Below are positions 36,543-41,225 of a DNA stretch of 41,225 nucleotides, piece by piece. The stretch spans positions 1-41,225 of the forward strand of contig LNFE01000222.1 in the NCBI GenBank assembly GCA_001464575.1, in the 5' to 3' direction. The DNA is from Acidobacteria bacterium Ga0077553 (lineage in GTDB: Bacteria > Acidobacteriota > Terriglobia > Bryobacterales > Bryobacteraceae). The translations under genes and the position numbers were made by a program. The notes beneath the pieces are model-generated. The model was not told the DNA's origin, made no database searches, and saw only the letters and a list, made by a program, of their open reading frames with translations. Within the stretch, counting starts at the first letter, position 1, and each line of letters begins with the position of its first letter.

Positions 36543-37234
36543 AGCTGGCACTGATTGGCTACGGCAAGATGGGCAAGATGCTCGAGGCGCTGGCGCCGGA
36601 GTACGGGCTGAGCGTCGGGTTGATTCTGGACGAGCACAACAACGCGAACTTCGAGGGGCTGACGGCGGAGAACTTTGCCGGGATCGACGTCGCCATTGAG
36701 TTCTCGATTCCGACGGCGACGGTGCGGAATGTGGAGGCGCTGACAGCGCTGCGGGTTCCGGTGGTGATTGGGACCACGGGTTGGCTCGGCGAGATGGACC
36801 GGGTGCGGGCGGCGAGTGAGCGGCATGGCAGCCCGGTGGTGTGGTCGCCGAACTACTCGGTGGGCGTGAACGTGTTCTTCAAGCTGATTCATGAGGCGGC
36901 ACGTCTGTTGAAAGAGCAACCGGAGTATGGGGCGTATGCGTGGGAGATCCACCACGATGAGAAGAAGGACGCGCCATCGGGGACGCTGCTGAAGCTGGTG
37001 GACGAGATGAAGACGGCTGGTTACGAGCGGACGATTGACGTGAGTTCGAACAGGGCGGGGCGCGTGCCGGGGACGCACGAAATTGGCTTTGACTCGGCGG
37101 CGGACACGATCACGTTGCGGCATACGGCGCGGAGCCGGGAAGGGTTTGCCCGCGGCGCGCTGCAGGCGGCCAAGTGGGTGGTGGGCAAGCAGGGCTTTTA
37201 CGAATTTTCCGAGATATTGTTTGGAGCGAGGTAA
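36539..37234 (+). CDS. dapB: 4-hydroxy-tetrahydrodipicolinate reductase
   Basis: This 231-residue reductase catalyses the NAD(P)H-dependent step after DapA. It has an N-terminal Rossmann motif GYGKMGKM, IGTTGW, the SPNYSVGVN loop and the catalytic signature EIHHDEKKDAPSGT with the His-His pair and Lys. It is shorter than the E. coli enzyme (about 270 residues), as in the compact branch of the family. It starts inside the lysC stop and ends six bases before dapA. Confidence 0.95.
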   Translation: MKLALIGYGKMGKMLEALAPEYGLSVGLILDEHNNANFEGLTAENFAGIDVAIEFSIPTATVRNVEALTALRVPVVIGTTGWLGEMDRVRAASERHGSPVVWSPNYSVGVNVFFKLIHEAARLLKEQPEYGAYAWEIHHDEKKDAPSGTLLKLVDEMKTAGYERTIDVSSNRAGRVPGTHEIGFDSAADTITLRHTARSREGFARGALQAAKWVVGKQGFYEFSEILFGAR

Positions 37235-37240
37235 GGAACC

Positions 37241-38122
37241 ATGTTTACGGGTTGCGGGACCGCGTTAGTAACTCCTTTCCGGCAGGACTTGTCGCTGGAC
37301 GAGGCGACGCTGCGGGCGTTGGTGCAGCGGCAGATCAGCGAGGGTATCGACTTCCTGGTGCCATGCGGGACGACGGGCGAATCGCCGACGTTGACGCACG
37401 CCGAGCATCTGCGGGTGGTGGAGATTACGCTCGAAGAGGCTAAGGGCAAGGTGCCGGTGGTGGCCGGGGCGGGTGGATACAATACGGCCGAGGTGGTGGC
37501 GCTCGCCAAGGAGTTGTCGGCGATGGGGGTGGACGGGCTGCTGTCGGTGACGCCTTACTACAACAAGCCGACGCAGGAGGGCCTGTATCAGCACTACGCC
37601 GCGATTGCGGCGGCGGTGAAGACGCCGATCGTGGTCTATAGCGTGGCGGGGCGGACGGGCGTGAACGTGGAGCCGACGACGCTGAAGCGGCTGGCGGCTA
37701 TTGACAACATCGTGGCGGTGAAAGAGGCGTCGGGGAACATTAGCCAGATGGCGCGGGTGATCCACGAAGTGCCGGAGAGCTTCCATGTGCTGAGCGGGGA
37801 CGACTCGATTACGATTCCGCTGACGGCGCTGGGCGGGAAGGGCATCATCTCGGTCGTCTCGAACCAGATTCCGCGAGAGATGACGCTGTTGGCGCTGAAG
37901 GCGCGGCTGGGCGAGTACGACGTGGCGCGGATTCTGCAGCGGCGGTGGCTGCCGCTGATGGAAGTGAATTTTGTGGAGTCGAATCCGATTCCGGTGAAGT
38001 ATCTGATGGCGAAGATGGGGCTGCTTGAGCCGGTGTGGCGGCTGCCGATGTGCCCGCCCTCGGCGGCGGCGATGGCGAAGTTGGACGCAGTATGGGAGGC
38101 ATTGATTGCAGGCAAGGATTGA
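37241..38122 (+). CDS. dapA: 4-hydroxy-tetrahydrodipicolinate synthase
   Basis: This 293-residue Schiff-base aldolase condenses pyruvate with aspartate semialdehyde. It has GTALVTPF at the start, GTTGESPT (Thr44-Thr45), Tyr133 in [10 protein letters not shown] and the Schiff-base Lys161 in VAVKEASGN, in the same numbering as E. coli DapA. AGGTAAGGA lies just before the ATG. The expected NVPSRTG reads SVAGRTG but keeps the Arg that binds the substrate carboxylate. The 3' end overlaps dapD by 17 bases. Confidence 0.96.
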   Translation: MFTGCGTALVTPFRQDLSLDEATLRALVQRQISEGIDFLVPCGTTGESPTLTHAEHLRVVEITLEEAKGKVPVVAGAGGYNTAEVVALAKELSAMGVDGLLSVTPYYNKPTQEGLYQHYAAIAAAVKTPIVVYSVAGRTGVNVEPTTLKRLAAIDNIVAVKEASGNISQMARVIHEVPESFHVLSGDDSITIPLTALGGKGIISVVSNQIPREMTLLALKARLGEYDVARILQRRWLPLMEVNFVESNPIPVKYLMAKMGLLEPVWRLPMCPPSAAAMAKLDAVWEALIAGKD

Positions 38123-38945
38123 AGAGGCGTTTGACAACAAGCCGGCGGGCGGCTACACCGAAGAGCATTGGAAGCTGTTCGCTGAGTTCAAGGCCGCGCT
38201 GAACGCGGGGACGATTCGCAGCGCATCGCCGGACCCGGCGGAGAAGACCGGGTGGCGGGTGAATGCGTGGGTGAAGAAGGGGATCCTGCTGGGTTTCCGG
38301 CTGGGCGCGATTGTCGACATGTCGGTGGACCCGCAGCGGCAGCCGTTCATGGACAAGGCGACGTATCCGGTGCGGCAGTTTCCGGCCGATGCGGGGATCC
38401 GGATTGTGCCGGGCGGGTCGAGTGTGCGGGACGGCTGCTATATCGGCAAGTCGGTGACCTGTATGCCGCCGATGTACATTAACGTGGGCGCTTATGTGGG
38501 CGACGGCACGATGGTAGATTCGCATGCGTTGGTGGGATCTTGCGCGCAGATAGGCGCGCGGGTGCATTTGTCGGCCGCGGTGCAGATTGGCGGGGTGCTG
38601 GAGCCGGTGGGTGCGCTGCCGGTGATTATTGAGGACGACGTGCTGTGCGGCGGCAACTGCGGCGTGTATGAAGGGACGGTGGTGAAGACGCGGGCGGTGC
38701 TGGGGACGGGTACGATCCTGAACCGGTCGACGCCGGTATATGACCTGGTGAACGGGACGGTGATCAAGGCGACCGATGAGGAGCCGCTGGTGATTCCGGA
38801 GGGCGCCGTGGTGGTGGCTGGTTCGCGGGCGGTGACGAGTGGTCCGGGCAAGGAGTGGGGGATCTCGATTTACACTCCGGTGATCATCAAGTACCGGGAT
38901 GCGAAGACGGACGCCAAGATTCAGCTCGAAGACCTGCTGCGGTAG
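38106..38945 (+). CDS. dapD: Tetrahydrodipicolinate N-succinyltransferase
   Basis: This 279-residue left-handed beta-helix acyltransferase has hexapeptide repeats through the middle ([51 protein letters not shown]). The C-terminal [16 protein letters not shown] and ELLR-like end match DapD. It shows that the organism uses the succinylase branch of diaminopimelate synthesis. The start is TTG inside dapA; GGGAGG (38094-38099) is well placed for it. The remaining genes for lysine, the aminotransferase, dapF and lysA, are not in this window. It is the last gene of the operon. Confidence 0.93.
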   Translation: MQARIEEAFDNKPAGGYTEEHWKLFAEFKAALNAGTIRSASPDPAEKTGWRVNAWVKKGILLGFRLGAIVDMSVDPQRQPFMDKATYPVRQFPADAGIRIVPGGSSVRDGCYIGKSVTCMPPMYINVGAYVGDGTMVDSHALVGSCAQIGARVHLSAAVQIGGVLEPVGALPVIIEDDVLCGGNCGVYEGTVVKTRAVLGTGTILNRSTPVYDLVNGTVIKATDEEPLVIPEGAVVVAGSRAVTSGPGKEWGISIYTPVIIKYRDAKTDAKIQLEDLLR

Positions 38946-39036
38946 GCACACTTCGGGCGAACCGGGCTGGTTGTGCTGGTTGTCAAAGAGCGGAATACGG
39001 TTCGGAGTCGGCGGGGTTCTACGATTCGAAGCCAAG

Positions 39037-39795
39037 TCAGCGGCGGTCCGTGTAGGCCGGGGCGCTTTCCGGACGGTTGGGCGCGAATTGCGATTCGAAG
39101 CCGGACTCGAAGGAGGATGTTTGGCCTGCGGCCGCGGCCTTGGGCTTTTGGTTGGGTACCGCTATTCCGACGGCCGGTGCTGGCGCCGGGCGCCGCTGGA
39201 CGGCTTCCTGAACGGCCTTGAGGCACTGGCGATAGGTCCGTTCGGCTGCGGTCACATAGCGTTGGACGATGGTCATCGTTCTTTGGTGATCGGCGTCGAA
39301 GAGGGCGTTACTGAGTAGGCCACCGGTGGATTGGTCGGTTTCGATGGCGCCGCCGCGGCTGAAGTTATGGTCGGTGCAGTCCATCATGTTTTCGAAGGTT
39401 TTGGATTCGACGCTGCGGGCACGGTTGAGCCGCCAGAGGGCTTCGACCAATTGGTCGACGAGCATGGTTTCCCCTTCGGTCTTCGGGTCGAAGGCGACGT
39501 GAGTTCGGATTTGCAGTTCGTCGAATTCTTCCTGCGTTTCGCCGCGAATGATGAGACTGGAGGAACAGAGCCCATGGGCCAGACGATTCCTGCTGGAGGT
39601 GGCTTTCCCGGCTTCGGTCCGGGGGCCGGTGGACTTGCGAGCGTTTTGGCGGTTGATTTCGCGCTGTTTGGCGGCAGCGGCGGCAGCGAGCTTCTGCTCG
39701 ACTTCCTCTTTGTCCAACTTCTCCATTTCGAGGTCTAAGGCACGGAGGGCATTTTCGAGGTACGGATTTGCGGGCTGATTTTGGGACGAGGTCAT
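39037..39795 (-). CDS. Uncharacterised protein of the STGPxTxxGK family
   Basis: This 252-residue soluble protein has an acidic/basic coiled-coil-like stretch rich in Glu, Lys and Ala (about 14-48). It then has the signature NARKSTGPRTEAGKATSSRN ending in AHGL (51-76), a helical core (about 85-200), and a Pro/Ala/Ser-rich tail with a short FESGFESQF repeat. I recognise the STGP-[RK]T-x2-GK...HGL motif from multi-copy hypothetical proteins of Acidobacteriota and Planctomycetota; no function is known to me. The frame is open to 39840, but the ATG at 39795 has AGGAG nine bases upstream, so the shorter form is used. A terminator-like hairpin precedes it. It is convergent with dapD, 91 bases apart. 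Confidence 0.8.
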   Translation of the reverse strand: MTSSQNQPANPYLENALRALDLEMEKLDKEEVEQKLAAAAAAKQREINRQNARKSTGPRTEAGKATSSRNRLAHGLCSSSLIIRGETQEEFDELQIRTHVAFDPKTEGETMLVDQLVEALWRLNRARSVESKTFENMMDCTDHNFSRGGAIETDQSTGGLLSNALFDADHQRTMTIVQRYVTAAERTYRQCLKAVQEAVQRRPAPAPAVGIAVPNQKPKAAAAGQTSSFESGFESQFAPNRPESAPAYTDRR

Positions 39796-39815
39796 GACGA
39801 ATGCTCCTGTAGGGT

Positions 39816-39857
39816 GAAAATCAAAAGCCCCGCTGGCCATTTGCGGCGCAGGGGGCT
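39816..39857 (-). terminator. Terminator-like hairpin in the leader of the STGPxTxxGK gene
   Basis: On the minus strand AGCCCC-CTG-GCC pairs with GGC-CAG-GGGGCT (39826-39857) with small bulges. It is followed by a T-rich run TTTTGATTTT. It lies only about 20 bases upstream of the start codon and includes no room for a normal promoter downstream. It is either an attenuator of this gene or a stop for minus-strand transcripts from the right. Confidence 0.5.
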
Positions 39858-39868
39858 CTTCTCGATTT

Positions 39869-39880
39869 CACGATATCGTG
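39869..39880. repeat. 12-bp perfect palindrome
   Basis: CACGATATCGTG is a perfect inverted repeat about 75 bases upstream of the minus-strand start codon at 39795. Its size and symmetry suit a dimeric repressor site, but nothing else supports that. Confidence 0.4.
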
Positions 39881-39966
39881 CGTGTCAAGGGGTTTTGGGG
39901 CTTTGGGGGCAGTCGGTTTTGCAAACAAAGGAAATGTTCTTTGGGACGGTCTGTTACCGGCGGTGT

Positions 39967-39987
39967 GCCGGGCCTCGATGGCCCGGC
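39967..39987. repeat. Perfect 8-bp stem inverted repeat
   Basis: GCCGGGCC (39967-39974) and GGCCCGGC (39980-39987) flank a five-base loop. No T-run follows on either side, so it is not a clear terminator. The surrounding stretch 39858-40121 has no gene that I can support. Confidence 0.4.
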
Positions 39988-40121
39988 GCGCCGCGGCCCG
40001 GGGGATGTGCGTGTACGGTTTCCTCGAACGCTTGGTTGATTCCGTGATTAGCGTAGGCCTGCATGCCTGCTACTATTCAAAATGGTGTCCACGGCTTCAG
40101 GTTATATTTACACTCGGGTTC

Positions 40122-40565
40122 ATGCAGCTTGCCGTTTTTCCCGCGGTGCCTCTCTTATTCCCTGCTTGCAATCGAGGCAACCCAACGACGTGTGTTTCTC
40201 CGAAAGGTGTCCCGGGGGAGCACTCTCGGATATCATTCGGTGACGGAAAGCTCACTGCCTCGATTTTGAGCGTGCAGACTCAATGCCTTCCGGTTTTCCA
40301 CCCGGCGGAGACCGTCAAGGAAAAGAGAACCGAGTCTTATACTGACTTCGAAATTGCGGTGACGCTAAAGGTGGAAAGTGTGGTAACGGACCTTACCTGG
40401 TTGCGCGCCATGCAATCCAATCCGTTTCGACAGGTTAAGGACAGCATCCGCCTTGAGGCTATTGCGGAAACCGGCGTGGTGGTTGCGACTGGTACGGCCC
40501 TCTGTACTCCTATACTTGGGGGCGCGGAGGGCAGTAAAGTATCAACGGAACGATCTAAAGCTTGA
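40122..40565 (+). CDS. Unrecognised small protein, possible lipoprotein
   Basis: The 147-residue frame starts with a hydrophobic run ending LLFPAC at residue 16, which looks like a signal peptide with a lipobox, although the usual N-terminal positive charge is missing. The remainder is polar, with EKRTESYTDFEIAVTLKVESV suggesting beta strands. The frame continues open upstream to 39882 with no better start (GTG at 40044 is one option), and no good ribosome site is seen. Base composition is more AT-rich than in the genes to the left. I do not recognise the family, and the region may be non-coding. Confidence 0.35.
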   Translation: MQLAVFPAVPLLFPACNRGNPTTCVSPKGVPGEHSRISFGDGKLTASILSVQTQCLPVFHPAETVKEKRTESYTDFEIAVTLKVESVVTDLTWLRAMQSNPFRQVKDSIRLEAIAETGVVVATGTALCTPILGGAEGSKVSTERSKA

Positions 40566-40753
40566 CTCCTGTAAAGACGGAGCTCATCAGCGAAGTGCGT
40601 GCTAACTGGACGTACTCTGGGAATTAGCGCTTCGGTCATTATTTGTCATGTTTCGACCGGATCCTATTTTTGCGCGTCTGCCCGAGATCCGCCAGCAATC
40701 TCCGTTTCCCTCTGGATTGGTCGCCGATTGATACGCTAAGGGCAAGAGGTGAT
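40566..40753. other. Gap without a supported gene
   Basis: Short frames in both directions cross this AT-richer stretch, but none has a ribosome site or recognisable product. It presumably holds the promoter of the AbiJ-like fragment; no clear boxes are seen. Confidence 0.4.
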
Positions 40754-41104
40754 ATGAGTGATCTTCGGTTTTCACAGCGTCATGGCTACTCCCCGGTGCG
40801 GCAGTCCCTCCAGTACGAATCAATGGATCGGCCGCTACGTAATAGACTTTGGAATATCGTATATCATCAGGCAATTGATTTCCGATTCGGGCAAGAAAAC
40901 GCTAGCACACCCTATGTGAAACACTGGTGGTGCGCATTTTTGAAAGCAACGGCTGACACGGTGCCGAGAACGCCCACGAAAGCAATGCAGAGCCTAAAAG
41001 AGTATTTTTTCGAAACCGATCGGTTTCGACCCTATGATGTATTGGAACATGTTGATGGTTGGTTCCATTCGACCAGGACTGGACACGCGCAGGGAGGCTT
41101 ATAG
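40754..41104 (+). pseudogene. AbiJ N-terminal-domain (AbiJ_NTD4-like) protein, apparently frameshifted
   Basis: The frame begins at ATG 40754 with AAGAGGTG five bases upstream. The first residues (LRFSQRHGYSPVRQSLQYES, then MDRPLRNRLWN) match the AbiJ_NTD4 domain of abortive-infection proteins. The middle keeps LKEYFFETDRFRPYDVLEHV, the W/Y-YD-x2-E segment. It then stops early at 41102-41104, after 116 residues. In the next frame, about 41085-41147, a continuation like REAYRRKVNTVLQMFRLN resembles the following N-x-VL part of the domain, then also stops. This suggests at least one indel. Full-length relatives are usually more than twice as long. The window ends 121 bases later, so it may also be a short variant or have a sequencing error. 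Confidence 0.6.
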
Positions 41105-41225
41105 ACGTAAAGTCAACACGGTATTGCAAATGTTCCGCCTCAACTGAAACCGGAGGAAACGATTAAAGCCGAAAGGAAAGTGGTCGAAGAGGTCTTTGGA
41201 GCGAGACCTTGAAGAAAGAAAGACG

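Noticed and set aside
38946..39036. Terminator between dapD and the convergent gene
   Set aside because: I could not find a stable stem with a T-run in these 91 bases.

Overview
This 41 kb, GC-rich window most resembles a chromosome of an Acidobacteriota member, probably of the Bryobacterales/Solibacter type. The evidence is a high load of secreted sulfatases and DUF1080 proteins, a protein of the STGPxTxxGK family that I associate with that phylum, a cdaA-cdaR-glmM operon and dense ATGA/GTGA gene overlaps. The taxonomy is inferred from protein character only. No rRNA, tRNA, CRISPR array or recognisable insertion sequence was seen.

Layout. 1-2822: the 3' part of rpoC, then a perfect 14-bp-stem terminator. 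2894-5870: a GT39-like membrane glycosyltransferase and an HD-GYP protein. 5867-12511: a carbohydrate/sulfate block with two minus-strand pairs (exported SelA-like PLP enzyme + sulfatase; M20 peptidase + sulfatase) flanking a plus-strand beta-propeller protein. 12510-15971: a small NfeD-like membrane protein, a SPOR protein, lipA and lnt. 15946-16914 (minus): an orphan MoxR ATPase, divergent from 16951-20963, a tightly coupled guanine deaminase-potABCD operon. 20991-23805: the c-di-AMP operon cdaA-cdaR-glmM. It runs on into a DUF1080 protein, a class IV-like histone deacetylase-fold protein and two transglutaminase-like proteins (to 27081). 27091-33905: a coupled run of three sulfatases, a SASA-SGNH fusion esterase and an alpha/beta-hydrolase.

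33938-38945 is the best regulatory find: an aptamer with the conserved features of a lysine riboswitch, upstream of a lysine/diaminopimelate operon in the order dapE-lysC-dapB-dapA-dapD. A nearly G-free, C-rich tract with no Shine-Dalgarno sequence separates the aptamer from the first start codon. This suggests Rho-dependent or translational control.

38946-41225 is an accessory edge of lower GC. It holds the minus-strand STGPxTxxGK protein with a terminator-like hairpin in its leader, inverted repeats, an unrecognised possible lipoprotein, and an AbiJ N-terminal-domain (abortive infection) fragment that appears frameshifted.

Functionally the window combines housekeeping genes (transcription, lipoate, lipoprotein maturation, c-di-AMP/peptidoglycan precursor, lysine) with two loci for extracytoplasmic breakdown of sulfated and acylated glycans. 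Most enzymes of those loci carry twin-arginine N-termini.
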